Translations under genes and position numbers: made by a program
Assembly (NCBI GenBank): GCA_026225945.1
Contig: JAMJFZ010003581.1
Span: forward strand, 5,393,001-5,457,000
Source of the DNA: Cricetomys ansorgei
Taxonomy: Eukaryota > Chordata > Mammalia > Rodentia > Nesomyidae
Direction of reading: 5' to 3'
Length of the DNA stretch: 64,000 nt
Shown: positions 45,141 to 55,065 of the stretch, one piece after another
Numbering within the stretch: position 1 is the stretch's first letter
Layout of the letters: each line of letters starts with the position of its first letter
Notes under the pieces: generated by a model
Databases searched by the model: none
What the model saw: only the letters and a program-made list of their open reading frames with translations
Told to the model about the DNA's origin: nothing

Positions 45141-46024
45141 CTTTGAATGAATATTAATTTAGGAAAACTTTCTAAAGTGTAAAATATGTTTCTATTTTAT
45201 AGAAACAGAAGAAAAAGGAAAAATGTGTGTGATATTTTTCTATTACTACATATTATTTTTGTGTAGTTTTACCGGCAGTGACATTTACAATTATCTTATC
45301 CATCAGTTTCAAACACTGAACACCATGCTCTAATGAGTCATCACTTTACCTAAGATAGGAGTGTACAGCATGTACATGGAGCTAAAATCAAAAGGGCAAT
45401 ATTTCAAAATTTAAATATGCAGAACTTTTGGAGACAGATTTGGTATTTAATCCCAGCTCACCATTTATCATCCCTGAGAATCTGACAATTTATGTGTGTC
45501 CTTTTTCTCTTTTATGATTTTCTGTGAAATAAATGGCAATAGCCTCTAACTTGTGGTTTCTTCTGAGATTCCATGATGCCCATAGGAAAGGTCTGGGAAG
45601 ATAATGCTAGTGATACCATTACTGTCAGCACCAGCTCATAAACTACGTGTGGGATAGACTTCAAATAATCTCGTAACTTTTCCTGGCAGGTATCTCTCTG
45701 TTTTCTCAAAGTAGCTAACAAATTTTGATGAGCTGATATTATTACAAGTACTAATTTATAGGCCAAATGACTTTTTAATCAACAATACTAAATCTACTTA
45801 GTTTCCATGTCAATTATTCTAAAGCAAAAAAAAAAAAAAAAAAAAACATTGCACTTAAAACTCTTTTAAGTATATTGTGAGCTGTATGGGCTCAGCAAGA
45901 TTTTATATCAGGAAGCTAATCATTCTTAAATGCTGGTATGTAACATTAGAAAAATATTGTAGTTATCTCTATTAGTCCTTAGGAAAACAGTGAAAGCAAA
46001 ATTCAACAAGTCATTATTTTTTAC
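45141..46024. other. Unassigned sequence with a poly(A) tract
   Basis: A pure A21 run sits at 45826-45846. No SINE body is recognised to its left. The 84-codon minus frame at 45512-45766 has no known domain. Confidence 0.45.
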
Positions 46025-46415
46025 TTTTTATTTTTGAAATTATAATAGAATTATATTTCCTCCTTTCCTTTCTACTTTCCAAATCCTCCCATATACCTTT
46101 TCTTCTGTTCTTTCAAATTCATGGCCTCTTTTTTCATTAATACATATATACACGTGTATATGTACATGTATATAGATATATATCACTAAATATAACATAC
46201 TCAGTCTGTATGATATCACTTGTACATATGTTTTCTGGGTTGACCATTTGGTGTTGGATAATGACTTAGATGCTCTTCCCTGGAGACTCTTTCTCCTGCT
46301 CTTAGAATTCCTTAGTTGCCTGTAGTTTTTTGTGTAGGACTGAGTCCTCGTAGACCTGTACTTGTCCAGTTTGGCATGTCTATCAATGCTGTACTTCTTC
46401 AGCTCAATTTCTTAA
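46025..46415 (-). mobile_element. L1 3' end, antisense
   Basis: Antisense wording: tttgaaattataatagaatt, ctttctactttccaaatcct, cccatatacct, ctttcaaattcatggcctct, catacatg-like TA steps, actcagtctgtatgatatca, gttttctgggttgaccattt, ggtgttggataatgac, cttccctggagactctttct, agaattccttagttgcctgt, then gtcctcgtagacctg. This is the final 390 bp of a muroid L1. Confidence 0.9.
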
Positions 46416-47070
46416 ACTTTAAAAATGCATTAGCCACCTTTCCATTTCTCAGACAAGTTATACTCTGAGCTTTCAAGACCAATCCTTAAAAAGTGATTCA
46501 TGAATATTAATGTGATCTCCTATATAAACTCATTCCTAATGTTCTAATTGTATAATTAGAATCACCTTAATTAATGATCGAGTTTGATTGTAACAGAAAA
46601 CACGAGTCAGCTAAATATGAAACCATCAGTAACACCATAACTGATGAAACTTTGAACAGTGTATGAAGGTGTGAAATACAAGAAATTATGTTCTGGTATG
46701 AATTTAAATTTAAAAAAAATCGAATTGGCTAATGTATAATAAAGTAGGCTGTTTTAGAAGTAAGGAGACATTTCATTAGTAAATACTAATATTTAGGAAT
46801 ATTATGGAAATAATAATGGAATAACTTTGAAGGTTGGATGAGATGAAGTTAGAAATAGAAATTTGATAATTTCTATTAAATATTAGTATAATGTATTATA
46901 ATACATTATACTAATATATTATATTATAGTAATATATATACTCATATAGTTTAATGTGCTACTAATCTATATAAATACTTTAATATAATATTATAATATA
47001 GTAATATGTTATATTATATGTTTATATAATGTTAATTAATATAATATTATATATAATATATGAATATACA
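46416..47070. other. AT-rich, TA-step island
   Basis: 46860-47060 is almost pure A+T with overlapping tatta/taata words and contains the palindrome listed next. No gene or named repeat. Confidence 0.6.
46880..46917. repeat. 38-bp perfect palindrome
   Basis: atattagtataatgtatta is followed directly by its exact reverse complement, taatacattatactaatat, with no spacer. The arms contain non-TA steps (agt, atg, cat, act), so this is more than a plain TA repeat. Confidence 0.95.
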
Positions 47071-47074
47071 TATT

Positions 47075-47305
47075 GCTAAAGAGATTGCTCAGAAGTTATA
47101 ATCATTGACTGACTGTTCTTCCAGAGAACTTAGGTTCCATTTCCAGCTTCCATATGGCTGCTCACAGCTGTCAGTTAACTCCAGGGCCAGGGGATCCCAC
47201 ACCCTCTTCTGGCCTCCAATGGCATCAGCATGCCTGTGATGCACATACATACCTGGAGGCAAAACAGTCATACACACAAAATAAAAATAAATAAATCTTT
47301 AAGAA
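47075..47305 (+). mobile_element. B3 SINE
   Basis: gctaaagagattgctcagaa, gactgttcttccagagaact, ggttccatttccagcttcca, tatggctgctcacagctgtc, actccagggccaggggatcc, cacaccctcttctggcctcc, gcctgtgatgcacatac, tacctggaggcaaaacagtc, and tail aaataaataaatctttaag. This is a nearly full-length B3, among the best preserved here. Confidence 0.95.
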
Positions 47306-48280
47306 AATGCATAAAAGTAGAGTTGAAAGGAGACTTGTCTATTTGGCACATTGGTCGGAGACATGTCATCTTCTTGGTTTAGGGTATCAGTGAGTTTTGA
47401 GGGGATTTAAGATAATTAGACCAAATCAGAAAATTTACTCTGGTACTAGACCTGCTGAATATCAGAAAAGGCAGTAAAGATTATACTTCATAGATTCCAG
47501 GTGTCTTATAAATGCTGTGGACTGGAAACAGCAGAATAAGCTGATCAGTTCATATTCAATACAACCAAAACCATGAGTTGAATACATCACAACAGTTCTC
47601 ATCACAGGCTTCACACTATAGCAAACTTGGAAAGCTTACAATTTACAAAGACCTACTGAAATAATTTTGCCATGGACAGAAGCAATGATACATTAACAAA
47701 GTTTTATTTAACTATAATGCACATATATAAAAGTTCATAAGTAGCCCGTGTAATACTCCTAATTTTTATGAAAAGAATAAATCCATGAAATGTCTAATAA
47801 TTCCTGCAATAAACAAACAACCAGACACTACTGGTTCTTAGAGGCTGGCTCTAGTTATCACTTGAGTCTGGCAGGAACTTCAAACAGCATCTCCAGTTAT
47901 CTTAAGACAATTTTACAGTTTCACTCTTCCAAATATCTATCATTGTTAAGCCAAATCTTCTTAATGTAATTCTGTTGGAAGTGACAATAAATCAAACTGA
48001 CTGCAAAAGAAATTATGTGAATCCAGCTCTCTTTTATCTTCTGACGTTTTCACTAGAAACATTTATTTTAAGTTTTATTATAAAATTGTTGCAAATAAAA
48101 CCACAGCTCTTCTATACTCAGATAAAAACAGATTCACAAAAATTAAGAAGAAAAACATTAACAATGCTAATCTTTCCCTTACATTATTTTTGATGTAGAT
48201 AATATGTAAATAGTTTTATAAAATGCATGATACATTTGAATATGTAAACTATTTGTGATAGATGTCTTAAACAACTCACT
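47306..48280. other. Unassigned sequence
   Basis: No repeat or gene is recognised. A 72-codon plus frame at 47975-48193 has no motif. Confidence 0.45.
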
Positions 48281-48650
48281 GTAGTTTCCTTTCTCTTGCT
48301 CTGATAAAACACTCTGACCAAAAGCAACAGGAAGGAAAGAATTTATTAGGCTTCCATTTCCAGGCCATCACTGAGGGGAGATGGAGTAGACACTCAAGCA
48401 CGAATTTGAAGAATCCAGAAATGATGAAGGAAAACTGCTTGCTCAATGTCTCCTATTCAGCCTCCTTCCATAGATAGTACAGGAAATATCTTCATTCACT
48501 GTGCCACAATCACTAGGTGGCCCCTCAGACCTCAGTGAACAATCAAGACAACAATCCTTACAGACATGACCAGGAGCAATTTGATCTAGACACACTCTTG
48601 GTGGAAGCTTTTCTAGGCCGTGTCAAGTTGATAAAATTAGCCAATACACA
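48281..48650 (-). mobile_element. RMER1-like rodent repeat, antisense (copy 5 of 6)
   Basis: gtagtttcctttctcttgct, ctgataaaacactctgacca, aaagcaacaggaagg, ccaggccatcactgagggg, accaggagcaatttgatcta, and gccgtgtcaagttgataaaa, in the same order as the other antisense copies. Confidence 0.78.
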
Positions 48651-48750
48651 ACTTATTAAATATTCACTTTTATTATAGAAAATATTTATAGATATAAATT
48701 ATATTAAAAATTGAGACCTTTAGTATTGTGAGTATTCAGGGGACAGATTG

Positions 48751-48752
<2 letters not shown>

Positions 48753-48794
<42 letters not shown>

Positions 48795-48806
48795 AGAGAG
48801 AGAGAA
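48753..48806. repeat. (TG)n then (GA)n microsatellite
   Basis: About 18 TG units followed by tatgtg and agagagagagaaag. Confidence 0.96.
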
Positions 48807-49838
48807 AGATATAAACAAGAATTGCTAGCTATATTCTAGTTTTCAAATAATAAAGTACTGATTTTACATACTTATCTTGTTTCCTTTTGTTTACACAGTT
48901 TTGATTTTGATATTTCATTATTTTCGGCTGAAATAACCATCATGTTTTAGCTCTATTTTTTTTTCCTTTTTCTTCTTTAACTAGATTTTCTTGTCTAACT
49001 TCTCATTGTATATAATTGAGTTGTTGGATACCAGTTTTTTTGCACATTCTATATATTATTTTTAAATAACCAATTTTCTTTTTATGACTTCTGTTTTGAT
49101 CTAAAATGCTATATTATTTTCATTATCATTCAGTGAAAATATTTTCTAATTTTCTTCATAATTTTTTTCTCTTGAATTTGTCTGTCAGTGCTTCTTCAAA
49201 AGATTGGGACATTCATATACCAATTATGTTATGCTTTATTTCCCTTAGATACATTACAATTAATCACCCTATCTAAGATTTCAAATTTTAAAATTTCCTT
49301 GCAGGCTTGCATATAGACAATTGATTCTGATGTTTTGTACACTTGAAAAAAATGGGCATTTTGCTGGATAAGAGTTTTGTATTTGTATGAATAAAATAAT
49401 CAGAGTTCAGATAATTTACATTTTCCTGTTTGACTCTGAGTTCTACAACTGATAATCTTTTAAAATTTTTCTGATGCTAGATTTCTCTGTGTTTCTTCTT
49501 ACATAAACATCTGCTAATGCATGTTGAGAAAATATGATTATATATGTATTAATTTAGAATTATTTTAGCTTTCTGTAAGATTTCCACTTTTATTATGAAA
49601 TATCTTTTTTGTGTAAAATTGTATTAGTCGTCACCAACTCAGCTTTCATTTACTTTTACCTATTACACAGATTTCTATATTTGATTTTCTAATTTTCTTT
49701 CATTGTATATATTCATTTTTATTCTGAAAATGTCTCCATTTCCTCTTTTTATTCTGTTTCCTCTGGGTTGAGCTTTACCACTGATATCTTCAATACACAG
49801 TCATGAACATGAGATAGCAATGAGGCTCGTTATATAGC
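48807..49838. other. T-rich sequence, possibly very old antisense L1
   Basis: The plus strand is T-rich with a texture like antisense L1M ORF2 (for example tttctaattttctttcatt), but I cannot anchor it to specific ORF2 motifs. No gene. Confidence 0.3.
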
Positions 49839-50051
49839 CATGGTTCTCAACCTCCCTAATGCTGTCACCCTAATACAGTTCCTCATGTCGTGGTAACCCC
49901 CCCAACTATAAAATTATTTTCATTGCTACTGTTATTCTGTTACGTTATGAATCATAATATAAATATCTGATGTGCAGATGGTCTTAGGCGATCCTTGTGA
50001 AAAGGTTGTTCAACTCCCAAAGGGATCCCGAACCACAGGTTGAGACTGCTG
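49839..50051 (+). mobile_element. URR1-type hAT DNA transposon (MITE)
   Basis: Terminal inverted repeats remain: catggttctcaacc at the left and ggttgagactgctg at the right. Interior wording matches the rodent URR1 consensus: aatacagttcctcatgtcgt, ggtaaccccccaactataaa, attattttcattgctactg, tatctgatgtgcagatggtc, ttaggcgatccttgtgaaaa, caactcccaaagggatcccg. The flanks tatatagc and tattatgc agree at 5 of 8 positions, a decayed 8-bp duplication as expected for hAT. Non-autonomous, no transposase. Confidence 0.9.
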
Positions 50052-50477
50052 TATTATGCGGTTCAAAGGCCAACAAGTATTCAGGAAAGCCTCAGAGGTC
50101 CTTTCCCTCCCTCCTTCAGATAAGAATGCCCCAGAGATGGGTACATTCTTTAATAGTATAGCTTCTGAGAGTTGTTGGTCCACTCATTGCTAGTGCAATG
50201 TCCTTGTGTTGTCTGTGCTGTAGGGGGGATTCTTCAATGGTGTAGCTACATTAAATATGTCATGGTATAGCTGTCATTGAGTCATTCATACTTCTATGAA
50301 TAGCCTCAATAAACTCACTGGTTCACCATGCTGTCCTTTCTCCACTTCCTCCAATTAAATTTCTACTTTACTTGATAACGTGTTATTTTCTGTACTGCGT
50401 GCACTAATTTATTTTCGTACCAACAAAATATAAGCATTACGCTTTCTCTGCACCTTCACTGTGTTTATAACTGTGCT
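50052..50477. other. Unassigned sequence
   Basis: It contains caataaactcactggttcac at about 50308, reminiscent of an LTR-type polyadenylation region, but no element is identified. Confidence 0.35.
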
Positions 50478-50877
50478 GGATAGTTTTTTCTCAACTAGAT
50501 ATAAATTAGAGTCATCTGAGAAGAAACTTCAATTGAGAAATTGCCTCTTTTCGATTGACCTATAGGCAAGTCTGTGAGGTATTTTCTTGATTGATGATTG
50601 ATGTGAAATGTCCCAGGTTATTATGGGTAGGGTTGCACCTGAGCATGCAGCCCTGGGTGGTATAAGAAAGCAGGTTGAGCAACCCACATGAAGAAAGTCA
50701 GTAATCAGAGTTCTTCCATGGTTTCTACTTCAGTTCCTTCCACCAGGCCCTTGCCTTGAGTTCCTGCCTTGGCTTTCCTCAGTGATGGAGTAAAACTTGT
50801 AAAATAAAATGAGCTGTTTTCTCACTTAAGATACTTTTGGCCAGTGGTTTATCACAGCAGAAGAAAGCAAACTAGAC
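50478..50877 (+). mobile_element. RMER1-like rodent repeat, sense (copy 6 of 6)
   Basis: tggatagttttttctcaact, agagtcatctgagaagaaac, ttcaattgagaaattgcctc, ttgattgatgattgatgtg, ggtataagaaagcaggttga, ccatggtttctacttcagtt, and gtggtttatcacagcagaag. This is the most complete sense copy. Confidence 0.85.
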
Positions 50878-51144
50878 GGTGACCTGTCAGCAATTTTGTA
50901 ACAATCATTCTAACACCTGTGCAATCATTTTGCTTTCGGTTTCCCTGGTAATTAGTTTACTATAATCCTTAGACCTGTTTGCTCTTTCCACAGCTCCTTT
51001 CAAAAAATTTTTATTTATACCTATTGTCCATTTTTTAAACTTAGGTAAGCTTTTACTCCCATGTTTTTGATTATATGTTTTTGGAGTTTAGATGTTGAAA
51101 TTATTTACATATGATACATGATATATGATATAAGATACTACCTA

Positions 51145-51324
51145 TAATAGTCAAAATGAATCAGCATGTGTTCATCAACAAGTTAATGACTAATAAAACT
51201 ATAGAACACAATATATATATACATATATATGTTCATATATAAAAATACATATGTGTGTATGTATATATATACACACATATATATACATACATATGATATA
51301 TATATATATACACATACATATGAA

Positions 51325-51378
<54 letters not shown>

Positions 51379-51424
51379 CAAATATGTAAATATGTAGTGG
51401 TGTTTTATTCATCCATAAAGAAAA
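51145..51424 (+). mobile_element. Old L1 ORF2 3' fragment carrying a TA microsatellite
   Basis: The left anchor is gtgttcatcaacaagttaat, gactaataaaact (L1 'tgtccatcaac..gaatggataaa'). The right anchor is gttttattcatccataaaga (L1 'attattcagccataaa'). In the L1 consensus these are about 30-40 bp apart across a tatatac stretch; here about 190 bp of TA/CA repeat separates them. Confidence 0.65.
51326..51377. repeat. (TA)26 microsatellite
   Basis: A pure TA run, preceded by about 120 bp of mixed TA/CA/TG steps from 51210. The 60-codon Tyr/Ile minus frame is an artefact. Confidence 0.97.
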
Positions 51425-51515
51425 AGTGCTGGAAAGATGCCTCAGTAGACAAAATTCTTGCCTTACAAGTGTGTGTATTTGAGTTCAGTTCCCCATAATC
51501 TACAAACATTTTTTT
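51425..51515 (+). mobile_element. tRNA-type SINE head (B4/ID-like)
   Basis: agtgctggaaagatgcctca, gtagacaaaattcttgcctt, acaagtgtgtgtatttgagt, tcagttccccataatc. This is the tRNA-like head of a rodent SINE, truncated at its 3' side. Confidence 0.65.
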
Positions 51516-51549
51516 ATTCACAACAGTGCATACCTGAAATCTCTTCAAT

Positions 51550-52015
51550 ATTAGCATAAGTGTTAGAGACAGACCCATAGATCCTTGGTAAGTGTATCTG
51601 TCACCACTCTGGAGTCAATGGGACCTGGGATCATGAAACTGATAAATGAGGCAGACTAAAGTCTCATGAAATAGCCAACTTTATTCAGAGCATCAGACAA
51701 TCTACACTCTGAGGGTTAAGAAGAGTCACCTGAAACAGGACAAACCATATGAGGCAAAGTTATGTTTTTACATAGAGGCACATAAACAAATAACAATACC
51801 CAGTTGTAATGAACAATCAGAGGTAAACTCACCCCAATCTGCTATACCTGGGAGGAGCACAAATACACATTTCAAGAACAATCCTGTATTTTGAAGAAAT
51901 TGAGTCACAAGACTTGTTTTTTTGGCATTTTCTCACAAGCACTCAGAATTACTCTCACAGGACTCCATTCTTGGACTGTGTTCTATTATAAACCTATTGA
52001 TTTTCCAGGCCAATA
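51550..52015 (+). mobile_element. LTR-like repeat (family C), uninterrupted copy
   Basis: This is colinear with the reverse complement of 18620-17540: gggacctggga, aactgataaatgaggcagac, taaagtctca, atagccaacttt, attcagagcatcaga, ctgctatacctgggaggagc, aagaacaatcctgtatttt, tcacaagacttg, ggactgtgttc. It shows the unoccupied state of the site that is split by family D at 18.2 kb. It is LTR-like but unnamed. Confidence 0.7.
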
Positions 52016-52034
52016 AGGAACCTTATAAAAAACA

Positions 52035-52455
52035 AAAGGTATCTGCAGGGAGAGCAGAAGGATTATAAGAACCAGAGGATTGGAGAGACTGTGTACCCTA
52101 ATGTTGTCAGAAGCCACACCTATAAAGTCTCACATCAACATGAGCTAAACAAGGACAACAGAGATGTCAAAGTGGACATGGAAAAGACCATAAAAGAGCC
52201 TACTAACTGGTTATGGAATACCAAATTGTCAGCCTTGAGAATGTGATATAACTAAATAACATTATACAGACTGACTAGGTTATATTTAAGAATATGTATA
52301 CATATACATGTATGTATATATTATCAACAATCAATTAACAAGGAGCCTGCGATTTAGAAGAGAAGAAGGAGGGGTATATGATAGAGTTTAGAGGGAGGAA
52401 AGCAAAAGGAGGAATGTTGTGATTATATGCTAATTTCAAAAATAAAATTTTTTAT
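52035..52455 (+). mobile_element. L1 3' end, sense
   Basis: gggagagcagaaggattata, agaaccagaggattgg, gtcagaagccacacctataa, agtctcacatcaacatgagc, ctaactggttatggaatacc, aaattgtcagcc, acattatacagactgactag, gaggggtatatgatagagtt, tagagggaggaaagcaaaag, and ttgtgattatatgctaattt, then aaaaataaaatttttt. The terminal 420 bp with a short A-rich end. The caaagaactacag block is deleted. Confidence 0.9.
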
Positions 52456-52464
52456 AAAGTGGAA

Positions 52465-52535
52465 GGCGCCAGAGGATCAACATCCCAGTCTGTTCTCTGA
52501 CTTGCATACATGCTGAATGCACAGAGCTGCTTCAC

Positions 52536-52577
<42 letters not shown>
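52465..52577 (+). mobile_element. SINE tail (B4/RSINE1-like) with (CA)n
   Basis: agaggatcaacatcccagtc, tgttctctgacttgcataca, tgctgaatgcacagag resemble the right end of a B4/RSINE1 element, running into (CA)20 at 52538-52577. Confidence 0.55.
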
Positions 52578-52579
<2 letters not shown>

Positions 52580-52919
52580 CATTCACTAAGAAGAGCAAAA
52601 TTACCACTTGTAGGAAATGGTTTGTGCTGGGTAACATCATATTAAGTGAACTAAATGTTCTTAAATAAAATATTATATTTTCTCCTTGATTGATTTATAA
52701 ATAAGTTATTTTATACCTACCCATCACTACCTATTCCCTTTTTTTGGGCAGCTATGAACCTTCAAATGTATGAACTAAAATAATATGCAGCGATCTTCCT
52801 GTCCCCATCATCCTCTACATAGATCCATCCTAAATTAAAACAGAAAGTCTTTAAGTCATTTTTGAATTATGTACCTCAAGTTTCTGTTCTAAATTTTAGA
52901 GTATATTCTTAATTAAAAT
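52578..52919. other. Unassigned AT-rich sequence
   Basis: Nothing recognised. Confidence 0.45.
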
Positions 52920-53735
52920 TTTTTTTTCATGCAGAATGTTCTAATCATATGTTCCCTTCACTCACCTCCTCCTAGATTCTCTCCACCTCTCCACCCACCC
53001 AACTCCAAGTCTTCTTTCTCTCTCTCTTTAGGAATAGGAATAGGCCAATAAAAAACAAACCAGAATAAAACAAAGCAAACAGGTACAGAAAAAAAAAATT
53101 TAAAAAGAAAAGACAAACCATGAGAAACACATATACATGCAGAAACATGTACTACATGAAAGGGGGGGGCATAAAACACAAAATTGCAAAACCGTAGTAG
53201 ATAAGCGAAAGACAAGTAAGATAAAAAATTTTTTTAAAAATCCCAGAGTATTACGAGAAAAATCATACCCTAGAATAGCATTAATTTCCTTTTGTGCGGG
53301 CCATCTATTGGTAGGTATGGCCTCTTTTAAGTGTGGTTTGTATACTTAGTGAGACTTCACTGGAGAAACTTTTTTCCTTTGTGAGTGGTTGTCAATTGAA
53401 GATAGCTTATGGGTTAGGATGGAGGCTAGAGTTCAGCTCCCCTTTCAACAATGGGATTCCATCTAGCTTAGACTTGTTTAGGCCCTGCGTCTGCTGCCAA
53501 AGATTCAATGAGTTCATGTAGGTACCTCTTCTTCAGCAGAGTTGCATGAGCCCTAAGGAGAGGGGTTTGATGAAGACATCTCATTTAGTATTGAGTGTCC
53601 TAAAGTCTCTCATTTTCCGCACATTTCAGCAGTGGGTCTCTGTGTTACATCTACTGCAGGAGGAATCATCTTTTATGTTGGTTTTAATTATCTGCTTCAG
53701 GAAATATTCACTACTTATTGTCTTACTACCCATTT
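52920..53735 (-). mobile_element. L1 3' UTR, antisense, about 800 bp
   Basis: Antisense wording: cctcctcctagattctctcc, gtgtggtttgtatacttagt, gagacttcactggagaaact, gtggttgtcaattgaagata, gcttatgggttaggatgg, gattccatctagcttagact, tgtttaggccctgcgtctgc, tgagccctaaggagaggggt, ttgatgaagacatctcattt, gtgtcctaaagtctctcatt, catctactgcaggaggaatc. This is a well-preserved muroid L1 3' UTR read backwards. The open frames inside it are not genes. Confidence 0.92.
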
Positions 53736-54034
53736 AAATTCAACACATTGTTCAATGTCAGTCAATTATCAGCATCTTAATTAAATGTCACCAGCAGTGG
53801 TTTCTTACTCATTCGTCACCCATTTCTATTTTGCATTTCAGATAAATAAAAGTCACGATGCATGAATAAATGCTTAATGAAAGACTTGGAGTTATGAAAC
53901 TGTTAGGCCAAGATGGGTGCAGGGGCTTAGGGCATTAGAATGGTAGGAGTTTGGAGGGTAAAACATTAAAAGCACAGGAAACACAGCCCAAAATAAGTAA
54001 GTGTGACTACATTACATCAGAAATCTTCTCCTTG

Positions 54035-54340
54035 GGATTGGGGTTCAGTGGGTAAAGCACATTCTCTGAGAGCGTGATGACCTAAGTTTGGGTACCTGTA
54101 AAGCAAACATGCTCCTAAGATAAGATGCGAGGTAAAGACAGGGGAATTCTTTGATGCTCATAAGCAGCTAACCTGGTGTATGCAGCCATAATAAACCAAT
54201 GAGACACAGACCAATTTGGAAGGTGAATCCCAATTCCCAAGGATGTGCTCTGACCTCCACACTCACACCTCGGCAAGCTGTGGGCATGTCTACACTACCA
54301 CACACTCACATTGACATACACAGACACACAATAAATCACT
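54035..54340 (+). mobile_element. B4/RSINE1-type SINE, full-length but diverged
   Basis: The head gattggggttcagtgggtaa (tRNA-like) with agcacattctctgagagcgt, then gacctaagtttgggtacctg, then gacaggggaattctttgatg, gcagctaacctggtg, aaaccaatgagacacagacc, aaggtgaatcccaa, gtgctctgacctccacactc and an aataaatcact tail. Confidence 0.75.
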
Positions 54341-54357
54341 GTGTTTTATTTTTTAGA

Positions 54358-54390
54358 TTTTTTTAGATTTATTAACTAAATCTAAAAAAA
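54358..54390. repeat. 14-bp-arm perfect hairpin (5-nt loop)
   Basis: tttttttagattta (54358-54371), loop ttaac, taaatctaaaaaaa (54377-54390). It sits exactly at the A-rich 3' end of the adjacent SINE, followed by aataaataaa. Confidence 0.95.
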
Positions 54391-54875
54391 AATAAATAAA
54401 CTCATCGTATAGCAATAATGTATGCCCACTTGAACATTGCAAACTCCACAAAAAATTAAAGGTTATTTTCCTCTCCCAGTCCTTTCAGTTGCAACACCAT
54501 TTCTCATTGTCCTGGGAGGATGAAGGTTGGTGGTGCGATAGACTTTTAACGGAGCAACAAGGTCTGAATAGCAATGCCTATTGTCTAAATAATTGGAATA
54601 TATCCTGTCCATGGGGCTTCTTAGTAGATACAAGGTAGAAAGTTAGCTAAAGTTGCAATATCATCAGTGCAAAGAACAGCCATTCCCAATGTGCATTGTG
54701 AGCTTTAATTACATGGCAGACATAGGATAGGGATAGATGGAGTAATTTACTAATGCATTCGTGTCACTTGTGGACTGAGGACAAGTGACAGCTCACACAA
54801 TGTGAGGATAACACCAGACACAGCTGGTGACATCAAACCCCTACTACATAACAGTCATTGTAATGCCTCCTTTGC
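54391..54875. other. Unassigned sequence
   Basis: No repeat body is recognised, although a pure A24 tract ends it. Confidence 0.4.
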
Positions 54876-54899
54876 AAAAAAAAAAAAAAAAAAAAAAAA
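54876..54899. repeat. Poly(A) tract (A24)
   Basis: A pure A run. It may be the tail of an unrecognised sense-strand retroposon to its left. Confidence 0.95.
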
Positions 54900-54929
54900 T
54901 CCACTTTAAATAATCAGTGAAATCCACAC

Positions 54930-55065
54930 ATGTGTTACATCATTCCCCATGTATAAGAAAATTGAATTAGAAATACAAGAGATTTGCCAAATGCCACAGA
55001 TTTGTCAGATGGCAGGACAGTAAAGGGATCCAATCTCCTGACCCTCTTATTTACTGTTGAGCTTC
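54930..55065 (+). mobile_element. MIR-like SINE fragment
   Basis: Ordered faint MIR core and 3' wording: cattccccatgtataagaaa, gatttgccaaatgccacaga, tcagatggcaggacag (MIR 'agtaagtggcagagc'), gatccaatctcctgaccctc. The 127-codon plus frame at 54984-55367 starts inside it and is unlikely to be a gene. Confidence 0.5.
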
